From Williamsia muralis (GTDB taxonomy: Bacteria; Actinomycetota; Actinomycetes; Mycobacteriales; Mycobacteriaceae), in NCBI RefSeq assembly GCF_002735905.1, contig NZ_PEBD01000010.1:1642943-1706942 (forward strand): a stretch of DNA of 64,000 nt. Direction: 5' to 3'. How positions within the stretch are numbered: position 1 is the first letter of the stretch; every line of letters begins with the position of its first letter. A program made the position numbers and the translations under genes. Below, piece by piece: positions 8,868-18,514 of this stretch. The notes below the pieces were generated by a model. The model was not told the DNA's origin. It saw only the letters and a program-made list of their open reading frames with translations, and ran no database searches.

Positions 8868-11433
8868 CTAGTCCTCGGCGCTTATGTGGGCGGTGCGTGC
8901 GGCGGTGAGTTCTGCCCAGTGCGCTTGCAATCCGGGCAGCGTAGGACCGACACCGAGGCTTGCCAGTGGTTGAGAGTGCCCATCGATGTAGCGGCACGCT
9001 TCCTCGAAAATTCGGTTGACGGTGTCGATCGCGGCCGGCAACGCTGCTGATTTGATTTTCGGCAGATTCGTCATGCGGACGTTGGGTTGGTAGCGCTGAG
9101 TCACGCCCTGCAGTAATTCGGTTTCGGTGAACACTTCGCACCACGCCCGGATCCAGTCGTAGCCGGTGCGCACCAGTGCCGCGCGAGCATCGCCCTGCTG
9201 AGTCCTCGCCGTCTCGATAGTCTCGTTGATGTTCTTCTTGAGGCTGGTGAGGGTCCCACCGTGGCCCGGTGGCTCTGGTGATCTCACCCTTGCCGGACTC
9301 GTCGGTGACCTGGAAGTAGCGGCAGCGTTTGGACGATTCCATGAGCAGTAGCAGCGTGGTTGCGAACAGGATGTCGTGAGTGAAAACGATGACCTGATTG
9401 GTCTCGGCGAGCAACGCGATGCGCTGGGCAACTTCGTTCACTCGTCGGTGATCGAGGCTTGAGACGGGATCGTCGAAGACGACGGGTGCGGTGATACCAG
9501 CGAGCCTGGCCTCTGCAAGAAAGTCGGCCATCGCAATCACCTTTTGCTCACCCTCAGATAGTACTGCCGACGGTTTGTGATTGCCGCTGAGCACTTTTCG
9601 GCGATGAGCGCGACCCTGGCGCCCGACGAACTCCACCCGCAGGGCTGGTGCCCGCAAGGCTCGGCACTCGTCGTTGAACAGCGAGTCGAAGCTGTCGTTG
9701 ACCATCTGATCGCTGGCGGTTTTGGCGAGCCCAGTCACTGTGCGCAGTAGGCCAGGCATGGGCTTAGCAAGCAGAGTGAGCCGCTCGGCCTGTTTGGCGT
9801 TGAGTACCTGTGATTCGATGAGGCTCCACGACTTCGTGAGTTCGGCTGCGGCTTCGAGCTCGACGAGGTCGCGCTTCTTTTCGACGGTGGTGTCCGCGCG
9901 CGTAGCGGCTTGGTGCTGTAACACGGACAGCGCTTTGGTGGTGGACTTCTGGGCAGCGGCAAGGGCTTTCGAGTCGGCGGCTGAGGTCGCGAGTAGCGAA
10001 GGCAGGACTGTCGAGGTCGACTGCAGCTGCATCTTCAGCTCGGAGAACGTTGCTACGGTGCGATCAAGTTCGCGGTGGAACGGCGGCTTTTCCTCGGCAG
10101 CGGAATAGTCACCTGCAAAGGTTGAGGCGTCTGCGACCGGCATGTTCACGACCGCTTCCACGAAGGTGCGCAGGCCCTCCTTTGTCGCCGCGATCTCGCC
10201 GCTGATCGCGTCTTCAAGGTACGACGAGTATTTGCTGACCAGGGCGTGTGCTGTCGGGGTGAGCGGCTGGCGACAGTAGATGCAGCGTTGTGCGTCGTGA
10301 ACATCGAGGCTCGAGAGGTGCGTCCGGTAGTCCTCGCCAGCTTCGATGAACGCACTCCAAGTGTCGTCCGGGGCGGTGGGCAGATCAGCCGCTTCGAACA
10401 GGGTTCGGCGAAAGTCGCGGAAGTCCTGTTCGAGGGAGATTAGCTTAGTCCTTTCGTGTTCGTAGGCGTTCGCGTCGAACTCGGCCATCGTGGTGGCAAC
10501 GGCTGTCGCCTGCGTCAGGACTCGTTCGAGGTGTTGGTGCAGCTTGATTTCAGCAGTAACCGTGTCAGCTTCGAGTGCTGCGACTGTTCGACGTAGTCCG
10601 GCGATACGGGCGTCGATAGTCGGGTCGGGATCGGCGAGCTTTTTCAGTTGCTCGAGGTCGGTGGCAGCGCCCAGCGTCTCGATGAGGGGGTAGGCCGAGG
10701 CTCCGCGAGCAAACCTGGAGAGAATGCCTGTGGATGAGGTCGTGAGGGTTGTGACGGCATGGTCGATGTGTGTCTGTACTGCCTTGATTGCATCGATGAC
10801 GTGGTTGAACAGTGCCAGAGATGCTGGTACGTAAACATATTCGAGGTCGGCGTCGACATGGAAGCTCACCGAAGGGCTGTCGAAGATCGACATCCGCGTA
10901 AACGGGGACAGACCTAGTTGTCCCTTCCAGGTCAGGCTCTTAGCCTCAGTGCCAAGCTTGTACTCGATGACGGCAGATTGTGGGTAGGGCACCGTTGCGT
11001 CGATGTCGCCGAGGATGACGTCCGCCGTCCGGCTGGCAGCGAGTGCTTTGAAGATCCTGGAGTATCCGGTTTTGCCGGTTCCGTTCTCGCCGAACAGGAT
11101 GGTCAGACCTTCATGCGGCTCGATGACGCCGCCCGGGACGAGCGCGTTGACGCCGGTCACCCCCGACACCGACGTCACCGCGAGTGGTTCGATGGCGTCG
11201 TCGTCGTGGTGGGGAGTCGATAGCGGCTGCTGCGTGGGTAATACGCGGGGGTCAATGGCTTTCTCTTGCCGGAAGAGCTCGTAGGTGTGTTTTTTTTCGT
11301 CGTCGGTGAGCTGGCGTCCGCCAGCGACCACCTGACCAACGATGTACCGCACCCATTCGTCCGAGGAGTTCGCCCACTGACTCAACAGAACACGAGGGTG
11401 CACGAGGAGATGGGTAGTGGTGTCGTCAGCCAC
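8868..11433 (-). pseudogene. AAA_13 (RloC/PrrC-like) ATPase, frameshifted near 9255
   Basis: The frame from the ATG at 11433 encodes an SMC-like ATPase: Walker A LFGENGTGKTG near residue 113, a long helical region with a CIYCRQPL CxxC pair, an ABC signature LSEGEQKVIAMADFL, Walker B APVVFDDPVSSLDH and H-loop VFTHDILFA. At about 9255 the sense shifts to another frame, which continues TLTSLKKNINETIE and ends at 8868, giving about 854 residues in total. The shift lies at a short C run (GTCCCACC on the plus strand), so a homopolymer indel is likely. AAA_13 proteins act in DNA-damage or phage-triggered defence. No anticodon-nuclease motif was recognised, and the C-terminal helical domain is of unknown role. 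Confidence 0.65.
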
Positions 11434-11859
11434 GGTCAGCCTTTTCGCCGGCGAGCGCCCAGTCGGTGGTGACCGTGCTGCTCGCTCCGGATCCTATGGC
11501 ACCGGGGTACGGCCGGACCCGCATTCGCGTCCGGCTGTTGTGGTGCGTAGCCGGTGTAGACCAGGTCTGACCTGCGTAGACCGTTTCTACCTGGTGTTAC
11601 CTCCATCTAAAAGGCGGAAGGTCAGCTGGTGGTGCGAAATCCGATAATCGGTAATCACGTGGCATCAGTGCGTTTAGATACCCGATCCGAGGGACGAGGC
11701 GCTGCTAAAACCAGTTAGCGCGATACGACTCCGATCCACGGCGATCGGGTGCAGGTACGTTGTCGCGCAACCAGCGTTGGCAGTCTGCGCTGCTTTTGCG
11801 AACCAATCCGGTTGCCTCGATCACGCTGAAACCATCCCCTGATGAGTGACAAATGCAGA
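11434..11859. other. 426-bp stretch with a cluster of dyads
   Basis: No gene is supported. A dense set of short palindromes lies at 11556-11597: AGACCAGGTCT (11558-11568), the overlapping AGGTCTGACCT (11563-11573), and GTAGACCGTTTCTAC (11576-11590), with two GTAGACC copies 20 bases apart. This is upstream of the minus-strand ATPase gene and could hold its operator or a protein-binding array. Confidence 0.4.
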
Positions 11860-12870
11860 TCAGTCGGTCGAAACGATCACCTTCCCGATCATCGACCCGC
11901 CCTCCACCGCCCGATGCGCTTCCCGGAGGTTCTCCGCGTTGATTGGGGTGAGCCGCCGGCTGACGGTGGTCTTCAAGACACCGCGGTCGACCAGATCGGA
12001 GATTCGATTCAGGACATGGTGTTGACTGTCGCTTTCTGGTTCGTACAGCGGCACAGTGAACATCAGTTCCCACTGCCAGGACTGACTCTTTGATTTCAGA
12101 GGAAGAATGTCGAGTCCCGCAGGTTCGTCGATGGCGATCACCGCTCCGCGCACCGCCATGATCTGAGCATAGGTCTCGACGTTCCCGGCCGAGAACGGCG
12201 AGAAGATCCAGTTGATGCCTTGCGGAGCAACGTCTGTCGCCTCTTCGGCGAGGTTGTGGTGGTTGATGACGTGGTGCGCGCCGAGGTCGCGGGCCCACTC
12301 CATGGACTCCGGTCGCGACGCCGTCGCGATCACGGTGACTCCGGTCAGCGCCCTGGCGAGTTGGATCATGACCGACCCGACCCCGCCGGCGCCGCCCATC
12401 ACCAGCAACGTCCCCGTCGAGGCAGTCTTCAGCCCCATTTCGGTAAAAAGGGCCTCCCACGCCGTGATCGAGGTTAGCGGCAGCGCCGCGGCGTCGCCGA
12501 ACGGCAGCGACACCGGCTTACGACCGGCCATACGTTCGTCGACCACATGGAACTGGGTGTTGCTGCCGGAACGTCCGATCGATCCGGCGTAGAAGACGTC
12601 GTCGCCGACCGCGAACAGTTCGACGTCAGATCCGACCGCAATCACTGTGCCCGCGGCGTCGTAGCCGAGTACCTTCGGCTCCTTCTGTGGTTGGAATCCC
12701 GAACGCTGTTTCACATCGACCGGATTGACAGACACTGCTTTGACTTCGACCAGCAGGTCGCGGCCATTGATCTCCCCGACCGGGAGTTCGATTTCGACAA
12801 ACGAATCAGGGGCGTCGACGGGGCCCGCCTCGAGGGCGGCAACGGTCGTGGTTGTTGTTGGAATCGTCAT
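11860..12870 (-). CDS. zinc-binding-type alcohol dehydrogenase / quinone oxidoreductase (MDR)
   Basis: A protein of 336 residues, the normal length for the quinone-oxidoreductase branch of the medium-chain dehydrogenases. It has the N-terminal GroES-like domain (VKAVSVNPVDVKQR, VLGYDAAGTV) and the nucleotide-binding motif LLVMGGAGGVGSVMIQLAR with a downstream NADPH fold. The structural-zinc cysteines are absent, as usual for this branch. It likely reduces quinones or activated alkenes in the cytosol. It is divergent from a HxlR regulator, the common arrangement for electrophile- or quinone-responsive control. Distinct from the catabolic genes downstream. Confidence 0.85.
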   Translation of the reverse strand: MTIPTTTTTVAALEAGPVDAPDSFVEIELPVGEINGRDLLVEVKAVSVNPVDVKQRSGFQPQKEPKVLGYDAAGTVIAVGSDVELFAVGDDVFYAGSIGRSGSNTQFHVVDERMAGRKPVSLPFGDAAALPLTSITAWEALFTEMGLKTASTGTLLVMGGAGGVGSVMIQLARALTGVTVIATASRPESMEWARDLGAHHVINHHNLAEEATDVAPQGINWIFSPFSAGNVETYAQIMAVRGAVIAIDEPAGLDILPLKSKSQSWQWELMFTVPLYEPESDSQHHVLNRISDLVDRGVLKTTVSRRLTPINAENLREAHRAVEGGSMIGKVIVSTD

Positions 12871-12916
12871 GACACGACGGTATGCGTGGACCCCTAGTTA
12901 CCCGCAAGGGTTTCTA

Positions 12917-12931
12917 GTACCCTTTAGGTAC
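12917..12931. promoter_or_regulatory. palindrome, likely HxlR operator
   Basis: GTACC-CTTTA-GGTAC, a perfect 5-bp inverted repeat with a 5-base spacer, in the 89-base gap between the divergent dehydrogenase and HxlR genes. A related CTAGTTACC lies about 20 bases to its left. The position fits an operator controlling both genes. Assignment is by position and symmetry only. Confidence 0.5.
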
Positions 12932-12959
12932 CATTGCGATAGAGGGTGAAGGTTTCTCC

Positions 12960-13349
12960 ATGACCACCAGACACCGAGGCGACGTGTACTCCGCGACCTG
13001 CCCTTGCCGACCGATTCTCGACCTGCTGGCCGATAAATGGAGTGCGCTAATCATCGGCGCACTCGAGGGCGGTCCGATGCGCTTTGGCGAGCTGAAGGCT
13101 CGGCTGCAGGGCGTCAGCCCTAAGGTCCTGACTGCTGCACTCCGGCGACTCGAATCCGGCGGTTTCCTCACACGGACCGTGCTACCGGAGGTTCCGCTCC
13201 ACGTCGAATACGAATTGACCGACCTCGGTCGAGGGGCCAGTGAACCGCTGGCCGCGTTGCGTGATTGGGTCGATGGAAACCTGGACCGGTTCGGTATCAC
13301 CGGTGAAAGTGGTGGGCGATCGACGGTCAAAAAACTCGGCCCTGGTTAG
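12960..13349 (+). CDS. HxlR-family transcriptional regulator
   Basis: A protein of 129 residues with the HxlR winged-helix pattern: CPCRPILDLLADKWSALII, RFGELKARLQGVSPKVLT and a C-terminal YELTDLGRG. The N-terminal Cys-Pro-Cys resembles the conserved Cys of QorR/YodB-type redox-sensing members, so control by quinones or electrophiles is plausible. It is divergent from the oxidoreductase gene at 11860-12870, its probable target. Confidence 0.88.
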   Translation: MTTRHRGDVYSATCPCRPILDLLADKWSALIIGALEGGPMRFGELKARLQGVSPKVLTAALRRLESGGFLTRTVLPEVPLHVEYELTDLGRGASEPLAALRDWVDGNLDRFGITGESGGRSTVKKLGPG

Positions 13350-14193
13350 CCAGCGGGTTCCTAACTCGCTGGACTGACGCACGGTCACACGCAACTGTCT
13401 GGACTGGATGGACCCAATCAGATCCCCGGACCGGTGAGCTCCTGATTACGGACTGGTTGCGACGCTGCGTTGTCAAGGAGAGGAAGATCGACCACAACGC
13501 TACTGCCGGCGGCCATACTAGAAACTCTCATGGTCGGGGAGTGAGTAACCCGCCTACTTCGCTAAGTACGCCTTAGCCTTTCTCAGCGCGTCAGTCGGAG
13601 GGTGACTAGATGTGCGAGGAGAGCGGCGAACCTGGTTTTCACACCTACGGCAGCTTCTTGGATCAGTTGGACACGCACAGCGCCAGGCCTTCCGTTTGAC
13701 CAGCTCGGCCCTCGTGGGTCGGCCTATCGAAGGAATGTTCTAGTAAATCGTCTACGCACAACAACATTCGGACTCTACCTGGTTTGCTGGTGTTGCTCTC
13801 CCGTCCGGAAGAATTTCCGACGTTCCTGGTGAGGAAGCCTGCACGATCGGAGATCAATATCGGCAACTTCATGTTCGTACATCGCCATCCGCGATGACCG
13901 TCTGAACTGATCCCACTGCTGCCGAACGATCGTGGCGGTCCCGACATGCGGACTCGCGCTCCGCCTATTAGCGCGTGCCCGGATGATCGGCAGTGCTAGA
14001 TCGGACCCAGCCCGAGAATGGGTGCGCCCCTCCATCGCTTGCGCCGATTTCGCAATAGTGGCCCGGCACCACGCCAACGGCTTTATAGTGTAATGGTAGT
14101 CATAGTTGTGACGGGCGATCTTGATGCTGGCTTCGCGCTGAGGAGCCTGGGATCGGCCGCAAGCGACACGGTTGGAAGCGAGAGGATCAAGTA
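13350..14193. other. 844-bp stretch without a supported gene
   Basis: Overlapping frames on both strands are present, the longest on the minus strand at 13775-14353, but none has a recognisable domain or ribosome-binding site. A weak hairpin (CCAGCG ... CGCTGG, 13350-13372) follows the HxlR stop and could be a terminator. This is the border between the redox pair and the catabolic island. Confidence 0.4.
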
Positions 14194-14700
14194 ATGCAAG
14201 AGGACATCGCGCGGCACCTATTGGACCGATTGGAAATCCAAGACCTACAAGCGCGATACGCAATAGGGCAGGACGAACATCAGGGTAGTGATGGCGACGT
14301 CGCAGAACAGTGGCGAGAGGTCTTCGCGGCGGATGCAGAACTTGACTACTCAAGCGGCGGCTATCCGGGTGTTAGAGCGACCTACCCCGAGTTAATCGAG
14401 TGGATGCGTGGAACTGCCGGTGAAGGAGGTGTGATGAACGTCTTTGACAACTGGCAGCACATGCTCGGTCTGCCCACAGTAGCGATCGATGGTGATGAGG
14501 CGACCGCGCGAACCGACCTATTGGCGACCCACAAGGGAAAGCCAGGTCCTCGCGGCGAAAGTTGGAATCTGATGGACGCGTGCACGTTCTACGACACCTT
14601 GCGGCGGATCGACGGCAAGTGGCTGATCACACATAGACGCTTGGAGGTGCACTGGCTCGAAACGTTCGCAGGCGTTGCACCGCTGGCGGGCGAGTTCTGA
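14194..14700 (+). CDS. NTF2/SnoaL-fold protein
   Basis: A protein of 168 residues with the SnoaL_4-type pattern: an N-terminal helix (LEIQDLQARYAIGQDEH), then VFAADAELDYSSGG and a C-terminal strand pair (DGKWLITHRRLEVHWLE). The family includes small cone-shaped dehydratases, isomerases and dehydrochlorinases such as scytalone dehydratase and LinA, so a dehydration or isomerisation step is possible; many members are of unknown role. The ATG at 14194 follows GAGAGGA by about 8 bases. It is followed after 45 bases by an SDR on the same strand, probably one operon. Confidence 0.78.
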   Translation: MQEDIARHLLDRLEIQDLQARYAIGQDEHQGSDGDVAEQWREVFAADAELDYSSGGYPGVRATYPELIEWMRGTAGEGGVMNVFDNWQHMLGLPTVAIDGDEATARTDLLATHKGKPGPRGESWNLMDACTFYDTLRRIDGKWLITHRRLEVHWLETFAGVAPLAGEF

Positions 14701-14745
14701 CCGCGATGATGTCAGCAAGCGCCCCTCAACTTCAAAGGAGCCAGT

Positions 14746-15495
14746 GTGAATCAGTCGCTACTTGGTAAGACGGCGTTGGTGACCGGAGGCGGCCGCGGAA
14801 TTGGACTTGCAGTCTCTCGCGCGTTGCTCGAGGCCGGCGCGGCGGTGACGATGGTAGGACGGACCGAATCTACGCTCGAGATGGCCAGCTCTCAGCTCTC
14901 TGCAGCGGGTTCGAAGTTGGCCTATTTTGTCGGCGACGTTAGTGACGAGGCAACCGTAGAGAACGCCGCGGCTCTCGCGCGTAGAGAGTTTGGTCGGATC
15001 GACATCCTTGTGAACAACGCGCAGGTGATTGCAGTCGCGTCACTCATGGATTTGTCGAGAGACGACTTCGAGGCAGCGTGGCAGTCAGGTCCCATGGCAG
15101 CGCTGGCCTTCATGAAGGAGTGTCACGCTGATCTGTGCGACGGAGGTGTCGTGATCAATATGTTGTCTGGGGTCGGAATACGCTGGGATATGGACAATTA
15201 CGGTGCGTACGGAGCCGCGAAGCAGGCGCTGGCAACCATAACTCGCACGGCTGCCTGTGAGTGGGGCCCGGCAGGAATTCGGGTTGTGGGAGTCATGCCA
15301 AATGCTGCAACCGATGCGTGGGTTGACTTCGAAGTGAACTATCCTGAGGCAGCGAGCGATTACGTTGCGCGCCTGCCACTTCGCCGCATGGGTAGTCCAG
15401 ACGAAATCGCTCGCGTGATCGCCTTCCTGGCAGGCCCCGATGCCGGTTTAATTACAGGGTCGGTAGTCAAGGTTGACGGTGGGTTTGCTCCGTGA
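14746..15495 (+). CDS. SDR-family oxidoreductase
   Basis: A protein of 249 residues. Rossmann motif TGGGRGIG near the N terminus, active-site YxxxK as YGAYGAAK, and a C-terminal LITGSVVKVDGGF typical of classical SDRs. The usual NNAG is NNAQ here. The GTG start at 14746 is supported by AAAGGAG seven bases upstream. The substrate is unknown; its place in the NTF2/SDR pair suggests oxidation or reduction of a catabolic intermediate. Confidence 0.88.
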   Translation: MNQSLLGKTALVTGGGRGIGLAVSRALLEAGAAVTMVGRTESTLEMASSQLSAAGSKLAYFVGDVSDEATVENAAALARREFGRIDILVNNAQVIAVASLMDLSRDDFEAAWQSGPMAALAFMKECHADLCDGGVVINMLSGVGIRWDMDNYGAYGAAKQALATITRTAACEWGPAGIRVVGVMPNAATDAWVDFEVNYPEAASDYVARLPLRRMGSPDEIARVIAFLAGPDAGLITGSVVKVDGGFAP

Positions 15496-15531
15496 CCGCG
15501 CCACAATCCTCTGCGCCCTGCCATGGCAATT

Positions 15532-16173
15532 TTAGGGATGGCGTCCAGTCGAACCAAGTTGCAACCCAGCGCCGAAGGTTCCGATTTGGTCGAACGAGTC
15601 GTCGATCAGCGGACCGAGGTCAGAGTTCATTGGGAGGTCATCGACGGCAAGTAGTGAAGCGTCAACGGCCGCCAATGCGAGGCCGGAATAAAGCACAGGC
15701 AGTGTGTCCTTGGGTCCTGACCCCATTCGTGTGGACAGTGCTGCCGCGATGACCGCTCGCCACTCGTCTTGTTTAGTGAGGTGGCGAGCTCGTAGGGACG
15801 GGTTGTTCCGGTTGAGTCTCAGTACAGACCGCCACCTCGGTTCTCGCTCCGCAAAGTCGTGAACGAGAACATCGAGGCTGCGGCGAAGGGCGAGTGCAGG
15901 GGTCTCGCCAGGGGGCCGGGCGGCCAACTCTCGACCGATTGACGGCCCGATCGCCTCGACCGGTTGCAGCACAGCATCTTCCTTGGACGCGAAGTACCGA
16001 AAAAACGTGCGTCGCGATACCCCCACGCTGTTAACGATGTCGTCAACGGTGGTCGCGTCAAAGCCTCGTTCATGAAACAAGGCCGAGGCGGTGTCGGCCA
16101 ACTCGGTCCTTATCTGCTCACGCATCCGTGCCGGGGCGGTCGCTCTGACGGAACTCTCTGTCATGAGAGTCAA
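15532..16173 (-). CDS. TetR-family transcriptional regulator
   Basis: A protein of 213 residues. The N-terminal helix-turn-helix is clear: TASALFHERGFDATTVDDIV and NSVGVSRRTFFRYFASKEDA. The ligand domain is unclassified. It is divergent from the metallo-beta-lactamase-fold gene, with a perfect 15-bp palindrome between them, so it probably represses that gene and itself in response to a pathway intermediate. A later in-frame ATG (MTESS) could be the real start. Confidence 0.9.
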   Translation of the reverse strand: MTLMTESSVRATAPARMREQIRTELADTASALFHERGFDATTVDDIVNSVGVSRRTFFRYFASKEDAVLQPVEAIGPSIGRELAARPPGETPALALRRSLDVLVHDFAEREPRWRSVLRLNRNNPSLRARHLTKQDEWRAVIAAALSTRMGSGPKDTLPVLYSGLALAAVDASLLAVDDLPMNSDLGPLIDDSFDQIGTFGAGLQLGSTGRHP

Positions 16174-16201
16174 CGTACCCGACAGATTGATCTGCTGACA
16201 C

Positions 16202-16216
16202 TCAGTGTTACACTGA
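16202..16216. promoter_or_regulatory. TetR operator candidate
   Basis: TCAGTGT-T-ACACTGA, a perfect 7-bp inverted repeat around one base, nested in a wider CACTCA...TGAGTG dyad. It lies 29 bases upstream of the TetR start and 41 upstream of the hydrolase start. Length and symmetry fit TetR operators. Confidence 0.65.
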
Positions 16217-16256
16217 CATTGAGTGCCACGGCGGCATTCGATGACAGGAGCGAGCT

Positions 16257-17102
16257 ATGACGTCGATTAAAGTCGGTAAGTTTCTCATTACTGAGCTAGC
16301 AGACGGGGAAGGACACCTTCCGCCGATGTTCTACCCAGGCGCGGATTTCGCCAGCCAACCCGAGCTCCTGCACGACGACGGGACCTATCACATTCGAGCA
16401 GGCGCATACCTGATTGAAAGCGAAGGCGTAGTTGCGCTCGTGGATGCAGGTTCGGGGCCCGACGACATGTCGTTTCCGGCTGAAGTCGCCGCAGCGGCTG
16501 GCATGGTGACCCCGCCGGCGAATATCATGACATCGGGCCGCCTCCCGGATTCCATTGCGCAAGCGGGAATTACGCCGGACAGCGTGACTCATATCGTTCT
16601 GACTCACCTTCACAGCGACCATGTCGGATGGGTTGCGCCGCGAGGTGAGAGCCTCTACTTCCCAAACGCTGAGGTCTACTACGGTGAGGCGGATTGGCCG
16701 GCGCTAATCGAAAACGCAGGTGCGGGCGACCCAGCAAAAATCGTGATGGAGTACGCCAGCACCCACGGCGTGCTCCATGCAATGACAACACCTACTTTCG
16801 ATATTGTGCCCGGTGTGCGCGCGATACACGCCCCTGGACATACGCCTGGCTCATACATCGTTTCGGTGGGTGATGGCGATAACCAGGTGTATCTCACCGG
16901 CGACGTAATCCAGCACCCAGACCAACTGTCCCAGAGGGGAATTCATTTTCTTACAGATGGGGACCGCGACCAGGCGACTAAAACTCGCGAGCAGCTAATA
17001 GAAACAATCACAGCGAGTGGGTCGCCCATCGCGACGTCACACATCCCTTCGCCGGTCTTTCGCAAGGTTGGTAAGGATGGCGACTGGGAACCAGCCGCGT
17101 AG
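16257..17102 (+). CDS. metallo-beta-lactamase-fold hydrolase
   Basis: A protein of 281 residues with the full dinuclear-metal motif LTHLHSDH (H117, H119, D121, H122), a later APGHTPGS histidine and LTGDVIQHP. The length and motif spacing match the lactonase-like branch (AiiA type) rather than glyoxalase II. Likely a cytosolic hydrolase opening a lactone or ester in the pathway. AGGAG lies seven bases before the ATG at 16257. Probably TetR-controlled from the shared promoter region. Confidence 0.85.
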   Translation: MTSIKVGKFLITELADGEGHLPPMFYPGADFASQPELLHDDGTYHIRAGAYLIESEGVVALVDAGSGPDDMSFPAEVAAAAGMVTPPANIMTSGRLPDSIAQAGITPDSVTHIVLTHLHSDHVGWVAPRGESLYFPNAEVYYGEADWPALIENAGAGDPAKIVMEYASTHGVLHAMTTPTFDIVPGVRAIHAPGHTPGSYIVSVGDGDNQVYLTGDVIQHPDQLSQRGIHFLTDGDRDQATKTREQLIETITASGSPIATSHIPSPVFRKVGKDGDWEPAA

Positions 17103-17150
17103 ACGCAGTTAGATCACGACACAATCATTCGAAAACGCGAGGTCAAAGAC

Positions 17151-17576
17151 ATGGCGGAGTTCAAACGGTTAAACGCGTACGGAGGAACGCGACCGCTGTC
17201 ATGGGCGGTGGTCGCAGGCGAAACCGTCTATGTTGCCGGAATGGTCGGAGCGCCCATCGATTTCGACGCTACGACACCCGGCGAGCTAATCTTTGACAGC
17301 AGTGTCGAGGAACAAATGCGGCAAACCTATCGGAATATCGGCGTGATCCTGGAGCGCGCGGGTTCGTCGCTGCTACGCATCGCGCAGCAGACGGTGTTCT
17401 TTACTGGTGACAGTCGGGAGGTCATGGCAGCCAACCGGGTCGTGCGGCGAGAGGTCTTCGGCGACCATTCACCGGCGAGCGCGATGGCAGGTGTGCAGAA
17501 TCTATTCGATCCTCAATGCCGCTTAGAAATTCAGGCGATCGCGTACAAGTTAGAGACCACGCCAGTTCAGCAATAG
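17151..17576 (+). CDS. RidA/YjgF-family protein
   Basis: A protein of 141 residues. It has the Rid fold pattern: an N-terminal VYVAGMVG, the middle helix QMRQTYRNIGVILERAG and the C-terminal CRLEIQAIAY. RidA members hydrolyse reactive enamines or imines; several paralogues in catabolic clusters deaminate intermediates. The canonical Arg before the last strand is not clear here, so the reaction is uncertain. It is 48 bases downstream of the hydrolase, likely one operon. Confidence 0.78.
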   Translation: MAEFKRLNAYGGTRPLSWAVVAGETVYVAGMVGAPIDFDATTPGELIFDSSVEEQMRQTYRNIGVILERAGSSLLRIAQQTVFFTGDSREVMAANRVVRREVFGDHSPASAMAGVQNLFDPQCRLEIQAIAYKLETTPVQQ

Positions 17577-18021
17577 ATACGTCCACGTCCGCCACTCGCT
17601 GGTAAGTGGCACGCACGGGTGGACCACGTGCTCGTTGGCGGACGTCCAAGGCGGTGAAGCGCAGATCGACCTCGGATCGGGCGGCATCTTTCCGACCGAG
17701 CACGAACGGCTCGCTGGCAGCTCGATCGTCGTCCTCATTGCCGTCAGCCGTTGCTCCTTCTGAGCAACAGCTGTCGCCATCTTAAGTAGATCATCGTCCG
17801 GTTGGATGCGGTGGGCGCGCTAAAACGCACTGAAGCCTTGACATCCAGTAGTCAAGTAGAACTACCATAAGCATGGTTGCTGTAACACGGATCACATCTC
17901 GATGGACTGTTTCGACGGGGCACCGCACCCGCGCGGTCGATTGGCATCTTTCAGCGGCAACTGCGGGCAACCCCGAAGTCAGTCGGGGCCCCCTGACCCG
18001 ATACCGAGACAAAGGGAGACC
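17577..18021. other. 445-bp intergenic region
   Basis: No gene is supported. Near 17850-17885 there is an AT-richer patch (GTAGAACTACCATAAGC and GCATGGTTGC) resembling a promoter or operator region for the downstream NTF2-fold gene. No strong terminator was seen after the RidA-like gene. Confidence 0.35.
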
Positions 18022-18450
18022 GTGCAAGCTTCAATCCGGGCTGAGAACGTTGCAATAATCGAAAGAGTCTACGGACTATTACAAGCCTTTGATGTCGAGG
18101 CTTTCGCGATGCATGTTCATCCAGACTTCACCGTCGACGCACCCAATTCTTTGCCCTACGGAGGCCTCACCAGAGGAACCGAAGAAATGAAAGACCGAAT
18201 GTCGTCCTTCGCGCGATATTGGGACGAGCCGACCTTCAATGTGCACGCCATCACCGCAGACGACGAAGCTCTGGTCACAGCTCATGTAACCCTCTGCGCC
18301 GTCGGCAAAGCAACCGGGGAGCGACTCGAGATGGAGGTTGTCGAAGTTTGGTCGATTGAAGGGGGAAGAATATCAAGTCAGCGTACTTTCTATTTCGACC
18401 CCGTGGTGGCCCGGCGTGCTGCTGGCGTCACTTCCGAACCGAGTACCTAG
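18022..18450 (+). CDS. NTF2/SnoaL-fold protein
   Basis: 142 residues from the GTG at 18022, which follows AAAGGGAG by a few bases; the frame is open further upstream. Pattern: IIERVYGLLQAFDVEAFAMH, then FTVDAPNSLPYGG and EMEVVEVWSIEGGRI with the terminal FYFDP. It resembles the ketosteroid-isomerase / SnoaL group of small dehydratases and isomerases. The substrate is unknown. It is the first gene of a same-strand run with the small ORF, SDR, HtaA-domain protein and P450. Confidence 0.72.
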   Translation: MQASIRAENVAIIERVYGLLQAFDVEAFAMHVHPDFTVDAPNSLPYGGLTRGTEEMKDRMSSFARYWDEPTFNVHAITADDEALVTAHVTLCAVGKATGERLEMEVVEVWSIEGGRISSQRTFYFDPVVARRAAGVTSEPST

Positions 18451-18514
18451 CGATTTAGAAGTCGGCGATACGATACGACCACCACCCAGGCCGTCTCATT
18501 CCGAGGGAGCGCCT

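Noticed and set aside
11705..12460. 251-codon minus-strand ORF
   Set aside because: It overlaps the dehydrogenase in another frame and is Arg/Gly/His-rich, a typical high-GC shadow.
13350..13372. Hairpin after HxlR gene
   Set aside because: Only 6-bp arms with an 11-base loop; too weak for a separate terminator call.
13775..14353. 192-codon minus-strand ORF in the gap
   Set aside because: No ribosome-binding site or domain, and it runs into the NTF2-fold gene on the other strand.
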